Made by a program: the position numbers and the translations under genes
Source of the DNA: Chara braunii
Lineage: Eukaryota; Streptophyta; Charophyceae; Charales; Characeae
DNA length: 64,000 bases
NCBI GenBank assembly: GCA_003427395.1
Contig: BFEA01000277.1
Coordinates: forward strand, 560,053-624,052
Direction of reading: 5' to 3'
The notes under the pieces: model-generated
The model's database searches: none
Seen by the model: the letters and a program-made list of their open reading frames with translations, nothing else
Told to the model about the DNA's origin: nothing
In this document: positions 14,014 to 24,130 of the stretch, piece by piece
Numbering within the stretch: the first letter of the stretch is position 1
Layout of the letters: each line of letters opens with the position of its first letter

Positions 14014-14557
14014 AACAAAAAAGTAACGGGGGTGAACCTGAGTGCTCAGTTCTTATTTCCGCAGGAGGAAGGCAGATGGCGTCAGGGACGGGAGCACTGG
14101 TTTGGATGTGCCTTGGAAGTCCCCCTGGGGGACTAGGCCGTCGTTTTAGACGGTTTTCTTTTGTCTTTTTGTTTTGTTTTCTTTCTTGTTTTGTTTTCTT
14201 TCTTGTGGTCGAATTAGTTAGGTATAGGTTAGGTTGGTGGTTGGCTTTTCTGGTAGGTCATGGATAGGTAGGATGGTTTGTCGTTATTGGTTTGTGAAGG
14301 TTTGAGGCTTGCAGCAGATTTTGTTTTGAACTGGAGCAAGGTAGCAGGACAGGGGCCCGTTTTGGCCAGAATGTTCCTAGAATTTCCTACAGCTCAAATG
14401 CAAGATGATTGAGCAATGCTCGTAAGCTAAACTGGGTAATGCTCCCAGCGGCACTCCGGGTTGAATTGTGAGGTCCCCGGCCTCGGTTCTTTTGGTATAA
14501 TTCAATGATTGGCTTAGTCCAAAAAAAAAACAAGAAAAACAAAAGTAACGGGGGTGA
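14014..14557 (+). mobile_element. 5'-truncated LINE tail with TSD inside W1
   Basis: About 500 bp end in a poly(A) run (14521-14530). They lie between two near-identical blocks, AACAAAAAAGTAACGGGGGTGA-like at 14014-14034 and AACAAAAGTAACGGGGGTGA at 14538-14557. That is a roughly 20-bp target duplication typical of LINE integration. The 3' end (GTATAATTCAATGATTGG before the A run) and the T-rich GTTTT/CTTTCTTGTT stretch resemble plant LINE 3' UTRs. No RT coding remains. Confidence 0.75.
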
Positions 14558-14731
14558 GGGGCCGCACGTCCTGCTGGCCTGTGACGCTGTGCCCACCCAG
14601 GTCGTGCATGGTTGCTCCTTGCCGTCAATACCTCGCTCGCTCTGCTCACCCGGGCAAGGACTCAACTCTCACCCGCGAGTGCGCCGTCAACTTCGGACGA
14701 GGTTGCACCGGCGTGACTTACAAAAAGCACG

Positions 14732-14757
14732 CCAAATACCCTTGTAAGGGTATTTGG
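14732..14757. repeat. Terminal hairpin of W1
   Basis: CCAAATACCCTT and its exact complement flank a 2-nt loop, 7 bp from the W1 end. W3 has a different but perfectly paired hairpin at the same place (AGAAACCC / GGGTTTCT, 42630-42651). W2 has a decayed version before 36990. Confidence 0.8.
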
Positions 14758-14764
14758 TACGACA

Positions 14765-14889
14765 GCGGTGCTCAATCTGCCATTGCAAGGAGGCTAATTT
14801 CGCAGGTTTGGCTTTTGTGGCTGTGAACCATTGAATGGGGGTGACAACATCCCACCCCACATTCAGGTGGGACATCCACCGTTCCCTCA
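14765..14889 (-). mobile_element. LINE insertion in P1 gag, 5' part
   Basis: This continues the LINE cut at 6488. It matches P2 22646-22770 and ends at the right target duplication CTTGGGCAGTCAACCAGAGA (14890-14909). Together the two parts form one 5'-truncated LINE interrupted by W1. Confidence 0.85.
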
Positions 14890-15757
14890 CTTGGGCAGTC
14901 AACCAGAGATTGGATGACTTCCTCAAGCTGGTGGAAGAAATGNNNNNNNNNNNNNNNNNNNNNNNNNNNNNNNNNNNNNNNNNNNNNNNNNNNNNNNNNN
15001 NNNNNNNNNNNNNNNNNNNNNNNNNNNNNNNNNNNNNNNNNNNNNNNNNNNNNNNNNNNNNNNNNNNNNNNNNNNNNNNNNNNNNNNNNNNNNNNNNNNN
15101 NNNNNNNNNNNNNNNNNNNNNNNNNNNNNNNNNNNNNNNNNNNNNNNNNNNNNNNNNNNNNNNNNNNNNNNNNNNNNNNNNNNNNNNTAGGCAGGTGAGG
15201 CCAACATCAACATGCACAACTTTCCCTCATTTAGCAAGAAGGCCCTAGACCTCGAGGCAAAGATAGGGCATGGGCATGCACCCATAACGGATGGTAGGAA
15301 GAAGTCTTTGCCTCCCAAATGGAAGGCGAAGGGTCGCATAATGTTCGTCGACAACGATGGTTCAACCATCGAGTTAGAAGACGACTTCAAGGAGGGAGTA
15401 GGTACATAGGCAGGCAGCGTAGAGGCTTTAGGGGATGGAGTAGTCACTGCCTCAGTTCATAAAGGCAAGGCGACTGGTAGACGCCGTGGAGGCTCCCGGT
15501 CTAGGAGTCAAGTTGACCCCAATGCTCCTCCATGGGAGTAAGCGGGCCTAACTGAGGACGTGTGGAGAGACCGGTACACCCAGCAGGCTTGCATCCGTTG
15601 TGGTCAATATGGCCATAATCAGTTCAAGTGCAGAAACAAAAAGGTGACCGAGAAGATCCCGCCTACGATGGGGCAGGCGTTGGGATCCTCCACTCTCATA
15701 GGTAGCAATGTGGCCAGCAGTTCTAGCACTGCTCCGGGAAACACGTCGGGCCAATAG
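14890..15757 (+). pseudogene. gag: P1 gag, C-terminal half with zinc knuckle
   Basis: Gag resumes after the LINE (AVNQRLDDFLKLVEEM), runs into a 245-bp gap (14943-15187), and continues with NFPSFSKKALDLEAKIG and an Arg/Gly-rich stretch. A retroviral-type zinc knuckle is intact near 15593-15640: CIRCGQYGHNQFKC, spacing CX2CX4HX4C, for RNA packaging. Stops at the end of VGT and PPWE are shared with P2, so they predate the split of the two copies. Confidence 0.85.
14943..15187. other. Assembly gap (N x 245)
   Basis: Unknown sequence. By comparison with P2 it should hold about 200 bp of gag (P2 22823-23010). Any frame drawn across it is meaningless. Confidence 0.99.
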
Positions 15758-16628
15758 GATTTTGTAGGAATAGTAGTTGTTCCTGCTAGGGTCGAGGTGG
15801 TGGACACACCCTCACCATCTCAAGGGATGGCCCAAGCTACTGACTCCATTACCGTCCCTCAAACACATTCGGACCAAACGATCCTTTGTTCGCTGAATGT
15901 GTTTGAGTCCTTACAGGAGCTAGAGGAATGGTCTAGATCGGACCCGCTAGCTTCTTGGACGGCCATGGCCAAAGCCCCTAAGTTGTTCGTCGGCGAAGTA
16001 GTCATCCGCGGCGGTAAGGCCGGGGCCTATTATGACACTTGTTCGACGTTGAACTTCATTAGTCGCGCGTGCGTTGGGAGGCTGCGCTTACAGGGGCAAG
16101 TGCAGCGCCGTAGTCAACCTATGGAGTCGACCTGCGCCAACAAACAGCGCATGGTAGTCAATGACTACCTTAAACACATCGAGTGTTTTTTCCCATATGC
16201 GGGATTTTGTAGGAATAGTAGTTCCTGCTAGGGTCGAGGTGGTGGACACACCCTCACCATTTCAAGGGATGCCCCAAGCTACTGACTCCATTACCGTCCC
16301 GCAAACACATTCGGACCCAACGATCCTTTGTTCGCTGAATGTGTTTGAGTCCTTAGAGGAGCTAGAGGAGTGGTCTAGATCGGAACCACTAGCTTCTTGG
16401 ACGGCCATGGCCAAAGCCCCTAAGTTGTTCGTCGGCGAAGTAGTCATCGGCGACCGTAAGGCTGGGGCCTATTATGACACTTGTTCGACGCTGAACTTCA
16501 TTAGTCGCGCGTGCGTTGAGAGGCTGCGCTTACACGGGCAAGTGCAGCGTCATAGTCGACCTGCGCCAACAAACAGCGCATGGTAGTCAATGACTACCTT
16601 AAACACATTGAGTGTCTTTTCCCATATG
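15758..16628 (+). repeat. Tandem duplication of the P1 protease region
   Basis: Two head-to-tail copies of about 430-445 bp run from GATTTTGTAGGAATAGTAG (15758; 16203) to TGTTTTTTCCCATATGCGGG / TGTCTTTTCCCATATGCGGG. P2 has the segment once (23581-24040). The second unit lacks about 14 bp present in the first (around CCTATGGAGTCGACC). This is a later event specific to P1. Confidence 0.9.
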
Positions 16629-16740
16629 CGGGAGGGGAACTGAGACATCGAGTCTCGTTCCTAGTGAGCGATGATCTCCCTATGGTTATCTTGTTAGGTA
16701 TGTACTACCTCTCGGTTGCACAACCCCAGTTTGACTGGGA
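15797..16740 (+). pseudogene. P1 retropepsin (duplicated, DTC active site)
   Basis: Each tandem copy encodes a Ty3-type aspartic protease start: LFVGEVVI, then AYYDTCSTLNFISRACV at the catalytic loop. The family motif is D-T/S-G; both copies read DTC, as does P2, so the Gly was lost before these copies separated. The downstream half ([20 protein letters not shown]) follows the second copy only. The enzyme would cleave Gag-Pol. This one is almost surely inactive. Confidence 0.8.
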
Positions 16741-18360
16741 CCGAAAAGTGGTCAAGCACACTTTGCCCAGTGGAGGGACCGCCTTATGCAAGTTCAAGAC
16801 TAGTAGTCTGATCGAGTCCAACGGATGCATGTGTGCGGCCGCGTTCTATAATGATTATAAGCAAAATCCGAAGGAGGGTATGTACTTAGTTTATGTCTTT
16901 GCGACAGGCGAGCCGGTGAAAATGCCGCCGGAGATAGAGGGAGTACTCGCTAAGTACCCTGATCTATTCGAGGAGCCGAAAGGGGTTGTTGAGAGGGAGG
17001 TCGTCCATGTCATTGAAATTATCCCACGATCTAGCATTCTGAAGGGTATGATCTATAAGATGTCTCCAGCGGAGCTTGATGAGCTTCGCCGACAGCTCAA
17101 GGAACTCGTAGAGAAGGGTTGGATCCGGTTGAGTGTCTCCCCTTACGGATCGCCAGTCTTATTCCTACCAAAGAAGGGGGGAACTTTGAGGATGTGCATT
17201 GACTATCGGGCCCTCAATGCCATCACAGTGAAGAACGCAGAGCCCCTACCGTGCATATATGACTTGTTGGACTGAGTGCAAAGGTGTCGGTAGTTCAGTA
17301 AGATAGATCTGAAGTCCGGGTACCATAAGATTGCGATCCGCCCTGAGGATCAACACAAAACCGCCTTTCAGACCAAGTACAATCTATACGAGTTTGTGGG
17401 GATATGCCTTTCGGCCTTTGCATGCAATGAACCGGAGCTTTCATGACTACTTAGACAAGTTTGTCATCGTGTACCTCGATGACATAGTTATCTTTAGTAG
17501 GACTGTTGAGTAGCACGTTGGTCATTTAGACAAAGTCCTGAGTCTCCTCCGGTAGCACAAGTTCAAGATCAACGGTGAGAAGTGCGAGTTTGGATGCACC
17601 CGTATCTTGTACTTGGGACATGAGATTTCCGCACAAGGATTGAAGCCCGATGACGCGAAGGTGGCCAGCATTCGTGACTGGCCGCGTCCTTAGTCTGTGA
17701 CTGAGATGAGGTCCTCCTTAGGGATGACCAGCCACTACCGCAAAATTTTGTCCAGAACTATAGCATAGTGGTTGCCCCTTTGACCGACCCGACACGCCTT
17801 GACACCCCACGGGAGTGGTCAGACATGTGTGACGCTGCTTTTACATCTGAAGCATGCGTTGACACACCATGAGGTCTTGAAACTTCCTGATCCTGACAAA
17901 CCTTTCGTTGTGACTACGGATGCCAGCCAATATCGCATTGGTGTCGTACTTGCGTAGCAGGAGGGGAAGAAGTTGAGGCCGGTAGAGTACATATCCAAAA
18001 AGATGCCCTCTCAAAAGTTGGCTAAGTCCACCTCTGAGAAGTAGCTCTATGCGATTTACAAAGCGCTTACCAATTGGAGGCACTACCTCCTAGGTCGCTT
18101 CTTTTATGTCAGAAGTGATCATCAAACCCTGAGATGGATTAAGAGTCAACCGGTACTCTCCGGCGCTCTGAAGCATTGGATTGAAGTCATTGAGCAGTAT
18201 GACTTCGAACCCCTGTACATCAAGGGTGAGTACAACAAGGTTGTTGATGCGTTGTCGCGTAGGCGAGACTTTCTCGGTGCGTTGGTCACTGAATTTAGGC
18301 TTGCAGACAATGTTACTCAGTCTTTGGTGGAAGCTTATCGCGAGGACCCGTTCATGTAAG
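16741..18360 (+). pseudogene. pol: P1 pol: reverse transcriptase-RNase H
   Basis: The RT fingers are clear: [29 protein letters not shown] and [20 protein letters not shown], ending at an in-frame TGA near 17274. Past it come [10 protein letters not shown] (motif A Asp intact), a damaged FGLC region, and the catalytic YLDD within FVIVYLDDIVIF (17459-17494). RNase H follows (TTDASQYRIGVVLA near 17913-17955; KWIKSQPVL-like at 18140; VVDALSRR at 18240). At least eight stops or frameshifts interrupt it. Integrase is absent: similarity ends at about 18375, then LTR2 begins after an 18-bp filler. Confidence 0.9.
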
Positions 18361-18390
18361 AGATCATACGCAGGTGAAGGATAACTGTGC

Positions 18391-18408
18391 AACCGGGTCC
18401 AGCGTCCC
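18391..18408. other. 18-bp filler at the P1/LTR2 deletion junction
   Basis: AACCGGGTCCAGCGTCCC at the junction between RNase H and truncated LTR2 also occurs in the P1 LINE at 5968-5985. Short copied filler at a deletion joint is a typical end-joining signature. Confidence 0.6.
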
Positions 18409-18410
18409 GA

Positions 18411-18852
18411 CAGCGCTCACGCGCTCACGAGGGAGCTGGAAGGAGCAAGCAGCCATAGCCAAGTTGCGTTGTTGTATGCTGGATGGGGCGCATGGTGGTT
18501 GTTTGGTGCATGAGTGATACGAGAGACATACCTGGTGCTTGAGGCGAACGACATTGGCCGAGATCTGCTCGTACTTCGGGGAGCTATTGACATCATCAGC
18601 GGCATTGTAGATAGGCTAGATAGGATCTGCCATCTTTAGTTAAGGCGCTAAGCGCCAGATAGGATATCGACATTGGTTCTTCGTTGATGATGATGAGACT
18701 ATTCCAACATTGTCAATTATGAGCTTTTGGTGTGCTCTTATTTGGTGGAACTCGTGGTGCAATTCTGCTATTGGTTCGAGGTACGACTATCTGGTTTCAT
18801 GTGCATGATGCTGGTTGATTTCTGAAGTTCGCTATCGCTCATTTTCCTTGCA
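18411..18852 (+). mobile_element. LTR2 (5'-truncated), shared by P1 and P2
   Basis: It matches LTR1 from 2516 onward to the CCTTGCA end, so its first 467 bp are missing along with the P1 integrase and 3' region. It also lacks about 33 bp internally near 18510. It serves positionally as 3' LTR of P1 and 5' LTR of P2. Confidence 0.85.
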
Positions 18853-18855
18853 ATT

Positions 18856-18872
18856 TGGTATCGGAGTTGTGG
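18856..18872 (+). promoter_or_regulatory. Primer-binding site of P2
   Basis: TGGTATCGGAGTTGTGG lies 3 bp after the CCTTGCA end of LTR2, identical to the P1 and P3 sites. Confidence 0.75.
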
Positions 18873-20140
18873 TTCGTTGCGCTCATCTGACGCTCGTCTC
18901 CTGCCTATGCGGTACATGCATGCGGTCTGCTGGGCGAGCGGCCGTAGGGAGTGTGTAGTGAGGAGGGCGAAGGCAAGCAGGCGACCCAGGAGGAGAGGGG
19001 GTCGCCAGGAAGGCTATGTGGTGAATATTGGGTGTTCGCAGTGTGATGAGAACTATCTGATGTGCGATTGATGCTGAGGTGGAACGGCGGTGTAATGCTG
19101 GTTGTGTTGAAGCAGCGATTGATCATCACAATCGGCATCGGGTTATCTGGTGAGAATATATGTGGTTGGGGCCAGCCATTTTGAGGTACGTTGCACCTAA
19201 CCTTATCTACCCTCTTCGACACTTCTTACCGTGAGGATGCGTGTTCTATCTTGAGAGTCTTCTCATGTGAGGAGTCGAGTGCGCTCAACCTTGAGAGTCG
19301 TCAGTGGTCGCGGGGAGCTTCTAGAAGGAGAGGGCGGTGCTATCTGAAGGGCCTTGGACGAAGCACTGGGTCACGATCACCATGCCAACCCACCGGGAGT
19401 AGAGCACGCATGCTTTGCTGCTTTGTCCTTTGTTTGCTCGCTGCGCTATAGATGGGCTATGAGGGGCAGGTCAGCCCTATGGGAAAGACGGGTACCAGAC
19501 GTCTATAAACAAGTACCAGCAGGGACCTTCCATGGGCTGTGATCGTCGTCCTGTTTGCGACGTTAAACAATTCCTCAAGACTTCGGGGGCCGTCCATAAA
19601 AACGTCTCCTGATCAGCCAATCGGTCGGTGTAAGGCTCGCTCTACTCGAGAATAAATATTGTGCAGGGCTGGCCAGCGCTAGCCAGCTCAGCAGGCTCAG
19701 GGCACAGCGTTGGGCCGTGTGCACACCTTTAGACACACACGCTGTTCCGGATTGTTAAGGGACGCTGGCGACGAGAGACATTCAGGAAGAACTGAGGGAG
19801 GAGTAGATTCCAAGTGACAAGTTTGGGAAAGATTCCACTCTGCAGACAGCCAATCAAGCGATTCTGTTTTTTTATTTTGATTAGTTAGATGTACAACCAT
19901 TAACATCTGACAGACAACATAGTTAGAATTGTTTCCTGTTCATTGTGCTTTCTGTTTGTGAACTAGTCAAAGTCAAGATAGTTTCTTTTGTAGGAATCTG
20001 AACTTACCTTTTGGACCCAAATGTACATACTCGGACTTAACCACCGATTTATTATATTAATTATTTTAAATCGGTCTATGCATTTTGCTGCGTTAGGCAT
20101 CAAGTGTGACCTAGTGCTGACCGTGTATAGTTTGTAGCTT
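18873..20140 (+). other. P2 untranslated leader
   Basis: This aligns throughout with the P1 leader. The TATA box equivalent reads TATAAACA (19504-19511), so it is mutated here. No conserved ORF is present. Confidence 0.6.
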
Positions 20141-21340
20141 ATGAGAGACAGGGAGACCATTAGAGAGGACGGCAGGATACTTGCGATCGGCTAGACGTCC
20201 AATAGCCCACGTGGCATTAGGACCCGAGGGTGACAGGTCAATGTTCCGCCAGCTTAGGGAGAGACAGCAGCAGCAGCGGAGAGCTACGGCCACAAACGCC
20301 GGCACGGCGTTCGCAAGCGAAGCCGCTGCTTCAACAGCCATGGCAACTGCTGCGCAACAGAGTTCCCAGGCCGGCAGTTCAGGGACCGTAGGGTCAACGA
20401 TTGCGCAAACCTTGAGCCAGTCCACTGGCGTTATGGCAAGCCGGTCAATAGTGTTGACCCTTGAAGAGGTCGCCATACAGCAAGCAGCACTGGAAGAGGC
20501 ACAACTACAGAAGGCTCTAGGAGAGATAAAGGCAGAGAAAGAGAAGATGATTAGAAGAAGAGCAAGGATGCAGCGGAGACATGCGGGCATTAGTTAGTTA
20601 GAGGGAATGAACCTGACGCACATGGATGCAGATGTGAGGACAATGCGGACAGTCCTGCTAGGTGTAGTGAAAATGCAGGACCACCAGACAACTCTTGTAC
20701 AGGACATCCAACATAGCCTGGCCATACTAGTCGGGCGAGCTCGGGTAGTACCATCACCATCAGAGCTTGGTGCCTGGCCCCTGGTACAACCTCCTCCTTT
20801 TGCCCCACCAGTGACTGGGGTATACCTATACTTAGCTCCAGCGTCGGTACATTCCGCTGCCACCGGTGACTGGGGTATACCTATACTTAGCTTTCCGCTT
20901 CCCTAAGTATGCCATTGACAGGAGGGTTCTCTGCAGGCCCTGTTCAGGTTCCTGTACAGACAGTGTACACCCAACCTCCGTCGTAGGTTGCCGTAACAAG
21001 GCAGCCTGCTGTCTCGCCGCCTGCACAGCAACAGCTAGTGCAGCAGCCTAGCCCCCAAGGTCCACAGCTTGGAATGGGACAGGTAGCGGGACAAACCCAG
21101 TGGGTTCCAAAGACGGCCATCACCTCTCCCAAACTATTTTCAGGGGACAAGAGGGGCGAAGACCTCGACACCTGGTTGAGGTCAGTGGCAGTCTATGTCA
21201 AGTGTAAACCAACCTTGCCGCATGAGGAAGTGCTTGTGGCTGCCTCCTATTTAGAGGGGAGTGCAGCAAGACGGCTGAGTGGTTTAGTGCAACTACAGGG
21301 ATACGGTCATGACTTCCGCGCTTGGGCAGTCAACCAGAGA
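20141..21340 (+). pseudogene. gag: P2 gag, N-terminal half
   Basis: It begins at the ATG near 20141 (MRDRET) and is frameshifted within 15 codons. From 20181 the Gln-rich and coiled-coil segments match P1 (EVAIQQAALEEAQLQKAL). About 60 bp around GTGACTGGGGTATACCTATA are repeated at 20810-20890. The gag domain (GEDLDTWLRSVAVY, ASYLEGSAARRL) is readable at 21135-21340 and ends at the LINE target duplication 21321-21340. Confidence 0.8.
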
Positions 21341-22770
21341 CTTCTTTTTTTTTTTTTTTTTTTTTGAGAACAACAGAACCTCTCGGTTCTGGCTCCTACC
21401 ATTCTAAGGAGCAACAGTCCGGTTCCTATTCCCCCGGCAAGTCAAGGATGAAACAAAATTTAACCACACACGCTCCTCCCCATTATGGTTGGGAGGCCCA
21501 AGTGGACGACATTGATTACTTCCTTTTATGGAAGGATGTACCACCCCTTACCCCTGCCTAAGTTAGCCTGCATGATCTGGTTTCTGCGTATTGCGGATCG
21601 GTTATTTTCTGCTAACTAGCTCATGTCTTGTAAAATGAGGCTCGACTAGCTTACTCCTCTCAGCTATTCAGCTGCCTGATCAGATTTAAGTTCTGGTGTC
21701 GGAAAGTTGCCCTGTCGTTGACTGGTTTGCAGCTTGAATTCATCTTTTTTACACAGAAAGTAGCAGAGAAAACGCCTGCCAGCATTGATTACTCTGGTAT
21801 CCAGAGGATTAACTGTGCAAGATTTGCAAAATAGAGGGAAAAGGTTGTTGCTACTGCTGCTACCGTTGCTAAGGGCTAATTCTTCCCTCCCTCCTCTGCC
21901 CCCATACGTCACCTTCCTTCCCCACTTTCCAAACTACTATGAAATTACTTGCTCCATACCATTGCAGATCCACCATTCAAAGGCCATGAGGCGGGAAGGG
22001 GTCAAGGAATTCCGAGGCGGGGCGCAGCAGTATAGAAGGGTCTGTCATAGTCCATTCCTTGAAACAAAGGGCGTAATCTCTTCTTGGCTCATCTTAGCTG
22101 TGCTCCGGGGATTCTTCCCATCGAACATAGGATATCCAACCCCCCTGCTCAGACCCCAACCAGTCCCCTCATAATTGTTTAATAGCTTGAGCTATGTCCT
22201 TTTCTGTGCGGAAACTATCTAATTGTGATTTCACCTTCAACCAATGTGCCCGCAGTTCATCTTGGACAAACTGTTTAATCATTTCGATAACTTCTTCTCC
22301 CTGTATTCTGACTCCTTTGATGGCGTGAATACACCGTTTTCTCCAGAGAGCCCAAATGATTGCCCTAATCTTCAAATGTATCGTGCGTGGGGGAGGACCA
22401 GGTTTCACGTCGGAGTGCCTTCCATTCCCAAGGCCATTGGGATTCAGTGCCTAGTTGTCTCCAGACTCTGACCTACCAACGCCAGGTAAGAGTCGCCCCC
22501 GGCCATTGCATGAAGATGTGTTCTATAGTCTCGGGAATCTTGCGGTGGGGGTAGGAAGACAAGCAAGATTTCCACCATGGCACTGCTAAAACCCTTCTGT
22601 TCCAGATACGTCCGCTCTATTAACCAATTGTTTGTTGGAAGGCAGCGGTGCTCAATCTGTCATTCCAAGGAGGCTGATTTCGCAGATTTGGCTTTTGTGG
22701 TTGTGAACCATCGAGTGGGGGTTGACAGCATCCCACCCCACATTCAGGTGGGACATCCACCGTTCCCTCA
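21341..22770 (-). mobile_element. LINE inserted in P2 gag (most complete copy)
   Basis: It lies between two exact copies of CTTGGGCAGTCAACCAGAGA (21321-21340 and 22771-22790), a 20-bp TSD, with a T21 run (21345-21365) marking the poly(A) end. Removing the LINE and one TSD copy restores a continuous gag frame (AWAVNQRLDDFLKL). The element is 5'-truncated: only the C-terminal zf-RVT part of ORF2 and the 3' UTR remain. P1 has the same insertion at the same site. Confidence 0.92.
22169..22615 (-). pseudogene. LINE ORF2 C-terminus (zf-RVT region)
   Basis: Reading minus from 22615: RIWNRRVLAVPWWKSC, then ETIEHIFMQW, the signature of the zinc-binding region after plant LINE reverse transcriptases (usual ending HIFxxC; here W replaces the Cys). 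After a stop and frame change comes IIWALWRKRC and a charged helical tail ending at 22169. This is a remnant with no endonuclease or RT core. Confidence 0.8.
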
Positions 22771-23585
22771 CTTGGGCAGTCAACCAGAGATTGGATGACT
22801 TCCTCAAGCTGGTGGAAGAAATGTGGCATGATCCTCGGGAGGCTCAAAAGGCCACTGACGCCATCCCGACTCTGCACAATAGGCAGTTCAAGTCAGTAAG
22901 AGAGGCCACGGACGCAATAGAGCGTCTGATCTGTNTTCCTGGAGTACCCTACGACCCCTAGGTTTTACTCACCTCCTACCTGAGATGTTTTCCTATGCAT
23001 CTCAGGAACTAGTAGGCAGGTGAGGCCAACATCAACATGCACAACTTTCCCTCATTTAGCAAGAAGGCCCTAGACCTCGAGGCAAAGATAGGGCATGGGC
23101 ATGCACCGATAACGGATGGTAGGAAGAAGTCTTTGCCTCCCAACTCGAAGGCGAAGGGTCGCATAATGTTCGTCGACAACGATGGTTCAACCATCGAGTT
23201 GGAAGACGACTTCCAAGGGGGAGTAGGTACATAGGCAGGCAACGTAGAGGCTTCAGGGGGTGGAGTAGTCGCTGCCTCAGTTCCGAAAGGCAAGCCGACT
23301 GGTAGACGCCGTGGAGGCTCCCGATCTAGGAATCAGGTTGACCCTAATGCTCCTCCATGGGAGTAAGCGGGCCTAACTGAGGACGTGTGGAGAGACCGGT
23401 ACACCCAGCAGGCTTGTATCCGTTGTGGCCAATATGGCCATACTCAGTTCTAGTGCAGAAACAAAAAGGTAACCACGAAGATCCCGCCTACGATGGGGCA
23501 GGCGTTGGGATCCTCCACTCCCATAGGTTGCAATGTGGCCAGCAGTTCTGGCACTGCTCCGGGAAACACGTCGGGCCAGTAGGAT
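22771..23585 (+). pseudogene. gag: P2 gag, C-terminal half
   Basis: Gag continues: DDFLKLVEEMWHDPREAQKA, FKSVREATDAIERLIC (one n at 22935), PGVPYDP, then NFPSFSKKALDLEAKIG. The zinc knuckle near 23418-23465 has a TAG just before its last Cys (CIRCGQYGHTQF-stop-C). The stops after VGT and PPWE are shared with P1. Confidence 0.85.
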
Positions 23586-24130
23586 TTTGTAGGAAGAGTA
23601 GTTTGTTCCTGCTAGGGTCGAGGTGGTGGACACACACTCACCATCTCGAGAGATGGCCCAAGCTACTGACTCCAATTCCGTGCCACAAACACATTCGGAC
23701 CCAGCGATCCTCTGTTCGCTGAATGTGTTTGAGTCCTTAGAGGAGCTAGAGGAGGAGTGGTCTAGATCAGACCCGCTAGCTTCTTGGACGACCATGGCCA
23801 AAGCCCCCCAAGGGTGAGTTGTTTGTCGGCGAAGTAGTCATCAGCGCCCGTAAGGCCGGGGCCTGTTATGACACTTGTTCGACGCGAAACTTCATTAGTC
23901 GCACGTGCGTTGAGAGGCTATGCTTACAGGGGCAAGTGCAGCACCGGAGTCGACCTGTGGAGTTGACCTGCGCCAACAAACAGTGCATGGTAGTCAATGA
24001 CTACCTTAAAGACATTGAGTGTCTTTTCCTGTACGCGGGACGGGAACTGAGACATCGAGTCTCGTTCCTAGTGAGTGATGATTTCCCTATGGATATCTTG
24101 TTAGGTATGTACTACACAGCCCCAGTTTGA
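23586..24130 (+). pseudogene. P2 retropepsin (DTC active site)
   Basis: Single copy of the region duplicated in P1. LFVGEVVI is followed by CYDTCSTRNFISR, so the catalytic loop again has DTC in place of [23 protein letters not shown] marks the C-terminal half. Frame breaks lie near 23815 and 24110. Confidence 0.8.
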
